Source of the DNA: Giesbergeria sp. | GTDB lineage: Bacteria > Pseudomonadota > Gammaproteobacteria > Burkholderiales > Burkholderiaceae_C | Direction: 5' to 3' | NCBI GenBank assembly: GCA_017985015.1 | Contig: JAGNYI010000008.1 | Coordinates: forward strand, 1 to 64,000 | DNA: 64,000 bases | In this document: positions 26,106 through 33,816 of the stretch, one piece after another | Position numbering within the stretch: position 1 is the stretch's first letter | Layout: every line of letters begins with the position of its first letter | The notes under the pieces: model-generated | What the model was told of the DNA's origin: nothing | Database searches by the model: none | The model's input: only the letters and a program-made list of their open reading frames with translations | Translations under genes and position numbers: made by a program

Positions 26106-26193
26106 GGAAAATCCTAAAAACGGGGCACGCTTTGGTGCAATGCATGGATATTAGGGTTTACCCGACTATTATTCAAATTTATGTTTGTGATGA

Positions 26194-26214
26194 TATTCAT
26201 TCATGAGGTGAATA
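26194..26214 (+). promoter_or_regulatory. LysR-type binding site
   Basis: TATTCA-N9-TGAATA is an inverted repeat that includes a T-N11-A core, located 28 bp before the LysR gene start. It probably serves both the regulator and the divergent DUF1127 gene. Confidence 0.45.
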
Positions 26215-26241
26215 AATAGCGCCCTGCTCTGCACACACGCC

Positions 26242-27216
26242 ATGTCTGATGCTTTCCGTCGCCTGGACTTGAATCTTCTGCGTGTCTTTGACGCGGTGAT
26301 GGCCGAACGCAGCCTGACGCGTGCGGCCCACAAGCTGGCGCTGACCCAGCCCGCCGTGAGCAATGCCTTGCGCCGATTGCGCGAGGCCCTGGGCGACGAG
26401 CTGCTGCGCCGCAGCGGCACCGGCGTCGAGCCCACGCCCCGCGCGCAGGCGCTGTGGCCGGTGGTGCAGACGGCGCTGGCGCAACTGGAGGGCGCGCTGG
26501 CGCCCGAGCGCTTTGAGCCCGCGCTGGCCGACAACAGCTTCGTGCTGGCGATGGCAGACGCCACCGCTGCGGCGCTGCTGCCCCACATGGTGCGCATTCT
26601 GGCCGCCGAAGCGCCCAGCGTTTCGGTGCGCGTGCTGCCGCTGGCCACACGCGACCCGCGCCGCCTGCTCGACGATGAGGCGGCGGACCTCGCCATTGGC
26701 TACTTTCCTGCGGTGCTGGCGGATTTGACCGCACGCAACCAGACCGGCGACGCGGTCTCCTACGCGCACCAGCGGGTGTACGACGGCGAATACGTCTGCC
26801 TGATGCGCAAGAACCACCCGCTGGCCGCCGGCCCCTTGACGCTCGACCAGTACTGCGCGGCGCGCCACCTGCTGGTCAGTTTTTCGGGCCGACCTTATGG
26901 ATTTACCGATGAAGCCCTGGCCGCGCTGGGCCGCGAGCGCCGCATCGTGCTGACCGTCAACCAGTTTTTCACTGCCGGGCGCGTGGTTGCCAACTCCGAT
27001 CTGCTGACGGTCTTGCCGCTGCACTTTTTCGGTGTCACGGGTCTGGAGGGCACTTTGGTCTGGCGACCGCTGCCGCTGCAGTTGCCTACGGTGCACGTGG
27101 ACGCCCTGTGGCACGTGCGCCGCGCTGGCGGAGCAGCGCAGCGCTGGTTGCGCGACGTGGTGGCGCGTGCAGCAGCAGCCGAGCACCTGCCGCAGCAAAG
27201 CCCCACCGCTGTCTGA
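26242..27216 (+). CDS. LysR family transcriptional regulator
   Basis: A 324-residue regulator. The winged HTH is at 1-65 (LDLNLLRVFDAVMAERSLTR, then LTQPAVSNALRRLREALGDEL), followed by a two-lobed effector domain. The sequence type (RLDLNLL, with LPLATRDPRRLLDD) belongs to the NodD/LinR-like branch that often senses aromatic compounds. It is divergent from the DUF1127 gene, with a dyad between. Target genes beyond that are not evident. The ATG at 26242 is the usual family start. Confidence 0.88.
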   Translation: MSDAFRRLDLNLLRVFDAVMAERSLTRAAHKLALTQPAVSNALRRLREALGDELLRRSGTGVEPTPRAQALWPVVQTALAQLEGALAPERFEPALADNSFVLAMADATAAALLPHMVRILAAEAPSVSVRVLPLATRDPRRLLDDEAADLAIGYFPAVLADLTARNQTGDAVSYAHQRVYDGEYVCLMRKNHPLAAGPLTLDQYCAARHLLVSFSGRPYGFTDEALAALGRERRIVLTVNQFFTAGRVVANSDLLTVLPLHFFGVTGLEGTLVWRPLPLQLPTVHVDALWHVRRAGGAAQRWLRDVVARAAAAEHLPQQSPTAV

Positions 27217-27361
27217 GCATTCCCCCTTCAGCCCCGCAAATCGTAGGTTTTGCCTGCGGGGTTTGCCCAGTCCCCGGCTACCATCCCCCACGCGCGATTG
27301 CGGCTCCGACTCCGAGCGTGTCGAGCCCGCGCGCCACGCACCATTCTTCTGGAACGCATCC

Positions 27362-28363
27362 ATGCACAAACTTCTGGCGCTCGCCCTTGACGCGACCAGC
27401 GCTCTGGTCCTCCTGTCCCCCACCGCTTACGCCGCGGGCCCTGAGGCAGGCCACGTGCACATGCTTGTTCTCGACGCCGAGCAGCAGCCCGTGGTGGGCG
27501 CAACGCTGCGCGGCGCCTGTCGTTCCGACGATGGCGCCTTCTTCGGCGGCAAAAAGCTGGAGACCCCGTGGACCTGTACCACCGACGCACAAGGCCTCTG
27601 CAGCGCCGAGCTGCGCTTGTTGCCCAAACCCGGTTCAGACCGGGCGAACGCTTGCAAGGCCCTGGCACCCACGGAGATCACCGAGGCCGGCGCGGCACCG
27701 GCAAAGAGCAGTTATTTCACCTTCTTTGCGGACGGTCAGGCGCAGAGCTACAACCTGCTGCAAAAGGGCGCCAGCTGGAAGCATGGCGACTACTTTTTCC
27801 AATCGCTGGAAAGCAAGGCAGCCTTTGACGATTTGGTGGGCCGCAACACCAGCGATTTCTACCAGCGCCGCGTCGCCATCAAGGACGAGTCCGCTGCCCC
27901 GACGCTGAGCCTGGATACCGCTGCGGCCCATGTGCCCCAGAGCCGCGAGTATCCGAATACCGAATTTCTGCGCGTGCTGATCGATCGCAAGACACACCAG
28001 GCGTCAGTGGAGATTGTCGTGACCGACACCTACATCGACTACGCCATGCACATGCTGAACGAGGCGCGCTATGGCGCGGGCGCGAGCGAAAAAACCGTGG
28101 CTCTCAGCATAGGCAAGCAGGGCTCCACCTGCAACATGCGTGACCTGTTCGAGCGCAAGTGCACTTATCAGGAGACGGTCAGCTTTCCCGTGGACATGGA
28201 CGCTTTTCGCCAGGCCGCCGCCGCCTACCGCCCGGGCAAGATCACGCTGTGGCGGTTCCAGGTCCGCTCCAAGTCGGGTCACGAGCGCATGCGCGCGCTC
28301 AGTCATGCCGAGTTCCACGCGATGGCGCAGGCCGTGGACGAGGCGCTGGCCAAGCTGCGCTAG
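27362..28363 (+). CDS. secreted protein of unknown function
   Basis: A 333-residue protein with a signal peptide (cleavage after AYA-AG near 24). Residues about 30-65 resemble a beta-sandwich start (HVHMLVLDAEQQPVVGATL), as in carboxypeptidase-regulatory-like or transthyretin-like folds. Four cysteines in residues 50-110 and two near 255-265 could form disulfides. I do not recognise the family. The reading frame extends upstream into the LysR gene, but the ATG at 27362 with its signal peptide is the sensible start. Its TAG stop is the insertion target (CTAG) of the MITE that follows; the coding sequence is undamaged. Confidence 0.7.
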   Translation: MHKLLALALDATSALVLLSPTAYAAGPEAGHVHMLVLDAEQQPVVGATLRGACRSDDGAFFGGKKLETPWTCTTDAQGLCSAELRLLPKPGSDRANACKALAPTEITEAGAAPAKSSYFTFFADGQAQSYNLLQKGASWKHGDYFFQSLESKAAFDDLVGRNTSDFYQRRVAIKDESAAPTLSLDTAAAHVPQSREYPNTEFLRVLIDRKTHQASVEIVVTDTYIDYAMHMLNEARYGAGASEKTVALSIGKQGSTCNMRDLFERKCTYQETVSFPVDMDAFRQAAAAYRPGKITLWRFQVRSKSGHERMRALSHAEFHAMAQAVDEALAKLR

Positions 28364-28542
28364 GAGTCTGTCGGACTTGGAGCGTCGAAAGCGAAAACCG
28401 GAGGTTTCACCAAAATCGGCCCCAGCGAGGACAGTTTTTGCCGGATTTGCAGCCCCATAGCCCGGCTATGGGGCAAAAAGACGGTGGAAAATGGACCGCT
28501 GCGGCCGATTTGCAGCCGACGATTTCCAAGTCCGACAGACTC
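28364..28542. mobile_element. 179-bp MITE with 18-bp perfect terminal inverted repeats
   Basis: The ends GAGTCTGTCGGACTTGGA (28364-28381) and TCCAAGTCCGACAGACTC (28525-28542) are perfect inverted repeats. CTAG flanks both sides (28360-28363 and 28543-28546), a 4-bp target-site duplication of the YTAR type seen with IS5-like elements. The interior has a perfect 11-bp stem GCCCCATAGCC/GGCTATGGGGC (28452-28474) and no coding capacity. It needs a transposase in trans. The exact IS family cannot be read from the ends alone. Confidence 0.8.
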
Positions 28543-28603
28543 CTAGGGAAGCCCCCACGCACCGACGCTGCCCATCGCGCCGAGCAGACGCGAAAATCGG
28601 CGC

Positions 28604-29449
28604 ATGAAGATTCAGCTGCTCTCGGACCTGCACCTGGAAGTGCATCCCCACTTTGCCCCCGAGCCGGCCGCAGGCGCCGGGGTGCTGGTGCTGGCGGGTG
28701 ACATTGGCTCCTACCAGACGGGTTCGTTGTTGCAGGGCGATGACTTCGGCCTCGAGCGCTTCTCGCCGCTGCCGCAGTACGCCGGCTGGCCGGTGCCGGT
28801 GATCTTCGTTCCTGGCAACCACGAGTACGACGCACAGGATTTTGACGCCGCGCAGGCGCGTCTGCGGGCCAGCTGCGATCGCCTGGGCCTCGTCTGGCTC
28901 GAGCGTGAGAAGACCGTCCTCAGCGGCGTACGTTTTGTCGGCACCTCGCTGTGGAGCGACTTCGACGCCCTGGCCGACGACGCGGGCGTGGACGACGTCC
29001 GGCGCCTGCAGATGCGCGAGAAAGCCTTTCGCGCCGCCAACTATTACCTGCGCACCACCGGCGCCACGGTCCGTGGCATGCCTCTGCTGGCGCCGGAGGT
29101 ACGCGAGGAATCCCTGCAGTGCCGGGCGTGGCTGGCGCAGACCTTGGCCCAGCCGTTTGAAGGCCCCACCGTCGCCGTCACGCACTTTGCCCCCAGCCTG
29201 CGCAGCGCCGATCCGCGCTATGGCCTGACGCCGGGCACCGCCGGCTTCTGCAATGCGCTCGACCACTTGCTGCCCCATGCAGGGCTGTGGCTTCACGGCC
29301 ACCTGCATACGGCCATTGATTACACGGAGCAAGGTCTGCGCGCCGATGGGAGCCCCTGGTCTTGCCGGGTTCGGGCCAACCCGCTGGGCTATGCGCGCAA
29401 GAACGAGCAGGCGTTCTTCGACCCCCTGTGCTGTGTCGAGACACGGTGA
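28604..29449 (+). CDS. metallophosphoesterase
   Basis: A 281-residue calcineurin-like phosphoesterase. All metal-binding blocks are present in order: SDLHLE (7-12), LAGDIG (about 30), PGNHEYD (about 70), THFAPS (about 192) and HGHLH (about 230). It should bind two divalent metals and cleave phosphomonoesters or diesters; the substrate is unknown. It is preceded by the MITE and has no operon partners. Lack of a signal peptide places it in the cytoplasm. Confidence 0.88.
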   Translation: MKIQLLSDLHLEVHPHFAPEPAAGAGVLVLAGDIGSYQTGSLLQGDDFGLERFSPLPQYAGWPVPVIFVPGNHEYDAQDFDAAQARLRASCDRLGLVWLEREKTVLSGVRFVGTSLWSDFDALADDAGVDDVRRLQMREKAFRAANYYLRTTGATVRGMPLLAPEVREESLQCRAWLAQTLAQPFEGPTVAVTHFAPSLRSADPRYGLTPGTAGFCNALDHLLPHAGLWLHGHLHTAIDYTEQGLRADGSPWSCRVRANPLGYARKNEQAFFDPLCCVETR

Positions 29450-29476
29450 AGTCGGGGCGATCCAGGATCGTTGCTT

Positions 29477-29532
29477 CTTTTTTTATAGCATAAAACGATC
29501 TCTGCATAAGCGCTGGAGGCCATTTTCACCTA
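29477..29532 (+). repeat. dispersed palindromic repeat, copy 4
   Basis: Contains tatagcat, then cataagcgctggaggccattttca. A second, partial inverted copy (gaggctctagcgcttgcg) lies at 29598-29621. Together they fill most of the 222-bp gap before the universal stress gene. Confidence 0.6.
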
Positions 29533-29671
29533 ACTTTTGAAGCGGGTTGCCGATGAAATATCGCTGGCTCAGCTGCCCGTATGATGGTGCAAACGCAGAG
29601 GCTCTAGCGCTTGCGTAAGCGACGGCACCCGCGGGTGTGTCGATTCCTGTCCCCGTTCCTGGAGAAACGCG

Positions 29672-30094
29672 ATGAACATTCTTCTTGCTGTCGACGGCAG
29701 CGCCTACACCAAAAAAATGCTCGCTTACCTTGCGGCCCACGACGAGCTGCTGGGCAGCAAGCACGAGTACAGCGTGATCACCGTGCAGGCCGAACTGCCT
29801 GCCAGGGCGCGCGCGGCGCTGGGCAAGGAAGTCGTCGACAAATACTACGCGGACCAGGCAGAAAAGGTGCTGGCTCCGGTCTCGAAGTTTCTGGAACGCA
29901 AGGGATTGGCGATCAAGCGCATCGTCAAGATCGGTCCGGCGGGTGCAGCCATTGGCAAGGTTGCCGACGGTGGCAAATACGACCTGCTGGTGATGGGCTC
30001 GCACGGGCACGGCGCCCTCGCCACGCTGGTGATGGGTTCGGTCACTACGCAGGTGCTGGCCAACAGCCGCGTGCCGGTGCTCATCGTCCGATAA
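29672..30094 (+). CDS. universal stress protein (UspA family)
   Basis: A 140-residue single-domain Usp. It starts MNILLAVDGSAYTKKML and carries the ATP-binding loop GSHGHGALATLVMGSVT (about residues 108-124), matching GxxGxxxxxxxGS. Such proteins bind ATP and support survival during stress or stasis. Cytoplasmic. It has its own ribosome binding site (TGGAGAAACGC) and is followed by a strong terminator. Confidence 0.92.
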   Translation: MNILLAVDGSAYTKKMLAYLAAHDELLGSKHEYSVITVQAELPARARAALGKEVVDKYYADQAEKVLAPVSKFLERKGLAIKRIVKIGPAGAAIGKVADGGKYDLLVMGSHGHGALATLVMGSVTTQVLANSRVPVLIVR

Positions 30095-30112
30095 GCCAGC
30101 CACGCAAACTCT

Positions 30113-30136
30113 CCCTGCTTCGGCAGGGTTTTTTTT
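30113..30136 (+). terminator. rho-independent terminator of the universal stress gene
   Basis: Stem CCCTGC-TTCG-GCAGGG followed by eight T, beginning 18 bp after the stop codon. Confidence 0.9.
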
Positions 30137-30146
30137 GTGAAAGTAG

Positions 30147-30200
30147 TACCAAATAGTTTCAAAATGACTGATTGGTTTACTTTCATACCAAACGGTTATA
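30147..30200 (+). promoter_or_regulatory. repeat-containing promoter region of the fasciclin genes
   Basis: An imperfect direct repeat TACCAAATAGTTTCA (30147-30161) and TACCAAACGGTTATA (30186-30200), 11 of 15 identical, is offset by 39 bp. An inverted pair TTGGT...ACCAA (30172-30190) overlaps the second unit. These look like binding sites for a regulator of the fasciclin pair, possibly the TetR protein encoded at 31785-32399. Confidence 0.4.
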
Positions 30201-30258
30201 CAGTCCGCGAGCGCCCATCCTGGCGTGTCATCTGCATCTCATGCAGGAGGAACGACCT

Positions 30259-30714
30259 ATGAAAAAGACGTTGATTGCATTGGCCCTCACCGCAGGCGCG
30301 ACCCTAAGTGCCCTGGCCCAGGACATCGTGGACACTGCCGTGAAGGCGGGCAATTTCACGACCCTGGTGGCTGCGGTGCAGGCGGCCGGTCTAGTGGATA
30401 CGCTCAAAGGGCCGGGCCCGTTCACCGTATTTGCCCCCACCGACGAGGCGTTTGCAAAAATTCCCAAAGCCACGCTTGACGGTCTCCTGGCCGACAAGGC
30501 CGCTCTGACCAAGGTGCTGACGTACCACGTGGTCCCTGGCAAGGTGATGGCCAAGGACGTCAAGCCCGGCAAGCTCAAGACGGTGGAAGGTCAGGAGCTG
30601 ACGGTTTCTACCGACATGGGCGTGATGGTGGACCAGTCCAAAGTGCTCGCCACCGATGTGCTCGCCAGCAACGGCGTGATCCATGCGATCGACACCGTGC
30701 TCATGCCCAAGTGA
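30259..30714 (+). CDS. secreted fasciclin (FAS1) domain protein
   Basis: A 151-residue protein with a signal peptide ([20 protein letters not shown], cleavage near 20) and one FAS1 domain. The H1 and H2 blocks are visible as [13 protein letters not shown] and [17 protein letters not shown], with the YHVVPG turn between. A strong ribosome binding site (AGGAGGAA) precedes the ATG. FAS1 domains mediate adhesion or ligand binding outside the cell. It is followed at 50 bp by a second fasciclin gene on the same strand. Confidence 0.9.
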   Translation: MKKTLIALALTAGATLSALAQDIVDTAVKAGNFTTLVAAVQAAGLVDTLKGPGPFTVFAPTDEAFAKIPKATLDGLLADKAALTKVLTYHVVPGKVMAKDVKPGKLKTVEGQELTVSTDMGVMVDQSKVLATDVLASNGVIHAIDTVLMPK

Positions 30715-30763
30715 GCCAGGCAGCCTGGTTCTGAGCCTCGCCTAATCCCCAAGGAGAATCCAC

Positions 30764-31702
30764 ATGAAAACCGTGTTCAACCGCCGTACCGTCCTGATCG
30801 CTGCCGCGCTGGGCGCCAGCACCACATTGCTCCAGGCCTGTGGTGGTGGTGACGATGAGCCGCAACACACTATCGTGGAGGTTGCGCAGAAAACGCCCGA
30901 CCTCAGCATCCTCGTCGAAGCCGTGGTGGCCGCCGATCTGGTGCCCACCCTGAGCACCGGCGCGCTCACAGTGTTTGCGCCCACCAACGCCGCGTTTGCC
31001 GCCCTGCTGGCGGAGCTGGGCATCACCAAGGAAGCGCTGCTCGCCGACAAGCCCTTGCTCACCGCCGTGCTGACCTACCATGTGCTTGGCAGCAAGGTCG
31101 AGCTTGCCAATGTGCCCGTGGGCAAGCCCATCACCCCGGTGGGCGGCGGGTTCTTCAAGGTTGAATCGGCCGGTGGTCTCAAGATCACCGATGGGCGCAA
31201 CCGCGTGTCCAACATCACGGCCACCGACATTGAGGCGAGCAACGGCGTGGTGCACCTGGTGGACCGCGTCCTGCTGCCGGCCAACCGGGACATCGTCGCA
31301 ACAGCGCAGGCCTTGCCCGATTTCAGCATCCTGGTGGAAGCGGTCGCGGCGGCGGGCCTGGTGGAAACCTTGCAGGGCACGGGGCCGTTCACGGTGTTTG
31401 CACCCACCAATGCGGCCTTTGCCGCATTGCTTGCCGAGTTGGGGGTGAGCAAGGCTGCCCTGCTGGCCGACAAGGCCATGCTGACCAAAGTGCTGACCTA
31501 CCATGTGCTGCCAAGCCGCGTTCTCAAGGCCGAGGTCCCTGTGGGTAAGCCAATCACCACGGTGCAAGGGCAGAGCTTCACGATCAACGCGAGCCTGCAA
31601 ATCACCGATCAGAACGCCCGCGTGGCAAACCTGGTGGGCACTGACGTCTTTGCCAGCAACGGCGTGATCCACGTAGTAGACCGCGTGCTGCTGCCTGCCT
31701 GA
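30764..31702 (+). CDS. lipoprotein with two fasciclin domains
   Basis: A 312-residue protein. The leader ends in a lipobox (TLLQAC, Cys26) followed by GGGDDE, so it is probably a lipoprotein. Two FAS1 domains occupy about 36-168 and 170-312, each with a VFAPTNAAFAALLAEL block, a TYHVL block and an SNGV(V/I)H-VDRVLLPA block. The two domains are highly similar, pointing to internal duplication. RBS AAGGAG. Probably co-transcribed with the single-domain protein; the pair may form a surface adhesion or matrix unit. Confidence 0.88.
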   Translation: MKTVFNRRTVLIAAALGASTTLLQACGGGDDEPQHTIVEVAQKTPDLSILVEAVVAADLVPTLSTGALTVFAPTNAAFAALLAELGITKEALLADKPLLTAVLTYHVLGSKVELANVPVGKPITPVGGGFFKVESAGGLKITDGRNRVSNITATDIEASNGVVHLVDRVLLPANRDIVATAQALPDFSILVEAVAAAGLVETLQGTGPFTVFAPTNAAFAALLAELGVSKAALLADKAMLTKVLTYHVLPSRVLKAEVPVGKPITTVQGQSFTINASLQITDQNARVANLVGTDVFASNGVIHVVDRVLLPA

Positions 31703-31724
31703 CGAAAACACACAGGTTGGCAAT

Positions 31725-31753
31725 GAAAGACGCCCGCACTGCGGGCGTCTTTC
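31725..31753. terminator. bidirectional terminator between fasciclin and TetR genes
   Basis: A perfect 13-bp stem GAAAGACGCCCGC/GCGGGCGTCTTTC with a 3-base loop. It lies between convergent genes and carries A- and T-rich stem ends, serving both. Confidence 0.8.
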
Positions 31754-31784
31754 ATTTGGGGGTCGCGTGCTGCCTCCGCTGCAT

Positions 31785-32399
31785 CTAGCGTGCCCGCATG
31801 CCATCGAAGCAGGTGCGCAGCACCAGATCGACGATTTCTGCGTCCTGGTAGAGCGCGCTGTCTTTCAAAAAACTCACCACCGGATCGCAGGCGCGGGCGT
31901 ACAGCGTGTAGAGCACCACAATGGGCGGCAAATCCGTGTCGATCACGCCTTCGGCCTGCGCTTCGGTAATCCATTCGCCAATGATGTCGCTCACCTGGAT
32001 GACGCCGTCGGCATAGCATTTATTGGCCATGAGCACGCTGCGCAGCGTGGAGTTGCGGCTGGGCAGCAAGGGCATTTCTTGCGCAAGAAGGCGTTCCAGC
32101 GACCAGCGCACCACGGCGCGCAGTTTGTCCACCGCAGGCAACGCGGGGTCCAGCGACTTCAAATAGGTCTGCGCCGAGGACAGCACTTCCACCATCGCAG
32201 CGCTGCAAAGCTCTTCCTTGCTGCCAAAGTGTTTGTACAGACTGGCTTTGGCAATGCCCACCTTGCCGGCGACGTCATCCATGGTCATGGCGTCGAACGA
32301 CTTCTCGCCCAGCAGATCACAGGCCGATCGCAAGATGGCGTGCTCGCGGGCTTGATGCATCTGCTCTTTGAAGGACACTTTGGCGGGTGCTGGTTGCAT
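31785..32399 (-). CDS. TetR family transcriptional regulator
   Basis: A 204-residue regulator with the HTH at about 18-65 (AILRSACDLLGEKSFDAMTM, then IAKASLYKHFGSKEELC). The C-terminal part is a TetR_C-type helical domain. It converges on the fasciclin genes. The promoter of those genes holds repeats that could be its operator. Ligand unknown. Confidence 0.85.
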   Translation of the reverse strand: MQPAPAKVSFKEQMHQAREHAILRSACDLLGEKSFDAMTMDDVAGKVGIAKASLYKHFGSKEELCSAAMVEVLSSAQTYLKSLDPALPAVDKLRAVVRWSLERLLAQEMPLLPSRNSTLRSVLMANKCYADGVIQVSDIIGEWITEAQAEGVIDTDLPPIVVLYTLYARACDPVVSFLKDSALYQDAEIVDLVLRTCFDGMRAR

Positions 32400-32498
32400 A
32401 CCGCCTATCTTATGCAGTCAAGTAGGAAATTGAATCCCTCGGTCACATAAAAACCTTGGGGTTTTCACTTGACCGATCCCCGTCCGGGCCCTGTGGCC

Positions 32499-33407
32499 TC
32501 AGGCCAACGCGGCCGCCGCCCCGTTGATCAATGCCTGGGTCAAGGTTTCCAGCACCGCCGACTCCAGATTCCAGCAGTGCCAGTAGAGCGCGATCGACAG
32601 CGTCTGTCCGGGCGCCAGATCCACCAGCCGCCCTTCTGCCAGCGCGTCACGCACCAGAATTTCGGGCAGGATCGCCACCGCCCAGCCTGCCTCCACCGCG
32701 CGCAACTGTCCTTCGGTGCTGGGCACAAACAACTGGTGCAGGGAGACGCGCTTGAGTCCGAAGGCGCGCGCCACAAACTCCACCGCCATGTCGTCCTTTC
32801 GATTGAAGGAAACAAACGAAACCTCGCGAAAGCTGTGCTGCGTCAGCCCTCGCGGCAGGCAGCGCGTGGCAAATTCGGCCTCGGCCACGGCAACGTACCG
32901 CATGGAACCCAGCGGCACCATGCGGCAGCCGCGCAAGGCCTGCTTGAGGGTGGTGACGCAGCCCAGCACCTGGCCCGAGCGCAGCCACTCCTGGGTGAAA
33001 TCCTGGTCGTCGGCGATGATCTCCAGCGGCAGACGCTGGCGCGCCAGCGGCCCCAGCGCCTCCAGCGCCCAAGTGGCAATGCTGTCGGCATTGACGGCAA
33101 TGGCAATGCGCTCTTCCTCGCGCCCACCGCCCTGGGCGCTGGGGGCAAGCTCCTGCAAGTCGCGCTCCAGATCGGCGCGCAGCAGTCGCATCTGCTTGGT
33201 GTGCTTGAGCAGCAGTTGCCCTGAACTGGTGGGACGCAGCGGGCGGCTGCGCACGATCAGCACCGAGCCGACCTGCGCTTCCAGCGCCCGCAGGCGCTGC
33301 GAAACGGCCGATTGCGTCACGTTCAGGCGCTGCGCAGCGCGCTCGAAACCGCCCTCTTCAACAATGGCTGCAAGGCATTCAAGGGCGATCGGATCGAAAG
33401 TGCTCAT
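32499..33407 (-). CDS. argP: ArgP/LysG-type LysR regulator
   Basis: A 302-residue LysR protein whose start FDPIALECLAAIVEEGGFER and segment LNVTQSAVSQRLRALEAQVG are typical of ArgP (IciA)/LysG. These proteins control basic amino-acid export (argO/lysE) in response to arginine or lysine. The ATG at 33407 gives the usual length; seven upstream codons are ignored. The exporter gene expected on the divergent side is absent: that 400-bp space holds only a disrupted short reading frame. The target gene is therefore elsewhere or lost. Confidence 0.8.
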   Translation of the reverse strand: MSTFDPIALECLAAIVEEGGFERAAQRLNVTQSAVSQRLRALEAQVGSVLIVRSRPLRPTSSGQLLLKHTKQMRLLRADLERDLQELAPSAQGGGREEERIAIAVNADSIATWALEALGPLARQRLPLEIIADDQDFTQEWLRSGQVLGCVTTLKQALRGCRMVPLGSMRYVAVAEAEFATRCLPRGLTQHSFREVSFVSFNRKDDMAVEFVARAFGLKRVSLHQLFVPSTEGQLRAVEAGWAVAILPEILVRDALAEGRLVDLAPGQTLSIALYWHCWNLESAVLETLTQALINGAAAALA

Positions 33408-33503
33408 GGAAACCTCGCAGTCAGCCAATTAGGCCGCCTGATGATTAGATAAAAGAGTTAATTCTCCTATCCAAATTATCTCCTGCCGATCCCACTGAGT
33501 CCC

Positions 33504-33687
33504 ATGAAAACCATCGTTCTGGCTGCCGGCGCCATCGCCATCGCCATTGGCAACGCCTCCCATTTGCGCGGGCGCCGCCTTCAATTTCACCCAAAATTTG
33601 GCGCTGCGCAACGCCGAGCCTGGCGAGGAGTTCCTCAACGGACACGAGGTGCTCAGCCTGAAGCGGATCAGAAACGCTATTGATTGA
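33504..33687 (+). pseudogene. possible frameshifted small secreted protein gene
   Basis: The ATG at 33504 opens MKTIVLAAGAIAIAIGNAS, signal-peptide-like. After about 20 codons a coherent sequence continues in another frame (AGAAFNFTQNLALRNAEPGE and on to TGA at 33687). Joined, they would give a roughly 60-residue secreted protein. One frameshift near 33560 would explain the break. It sits where an ArgP-controlled gene is normally found but does not resemble LysE/ArgO. Confidence 0.3.
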
Positions 33688-33816
33688 GTAGCTGAAAAAT
33701 CAGTCACAGCAAGCGCTGGATGCCAAAAAGCTCAATGACAAGCGCCCGGCAATGGACCTGGGCTTTCATGGAGTGCCGCCGCGCTCGGGAGCGCTCGGCG
33801 CCCCCGCGGCCTGAAT
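33688..33816. repeat. intergenic remnant with a degenerate dispersed repeat
   Basis: From 33686 to 33732 the sequence agtagctg...agcaagcgctggatgccaaaaa resembles the dispersed repeat. The rest of this gap up to the binding-protein gene shows nothing recognisable. Confidence 0.4.

Noticed and set aside
28361..28363. Truncation of the upstream secreted protein by the MITE
   Set aside because: The TAG stop is part of the CTAG target sequence and existed before insertion.
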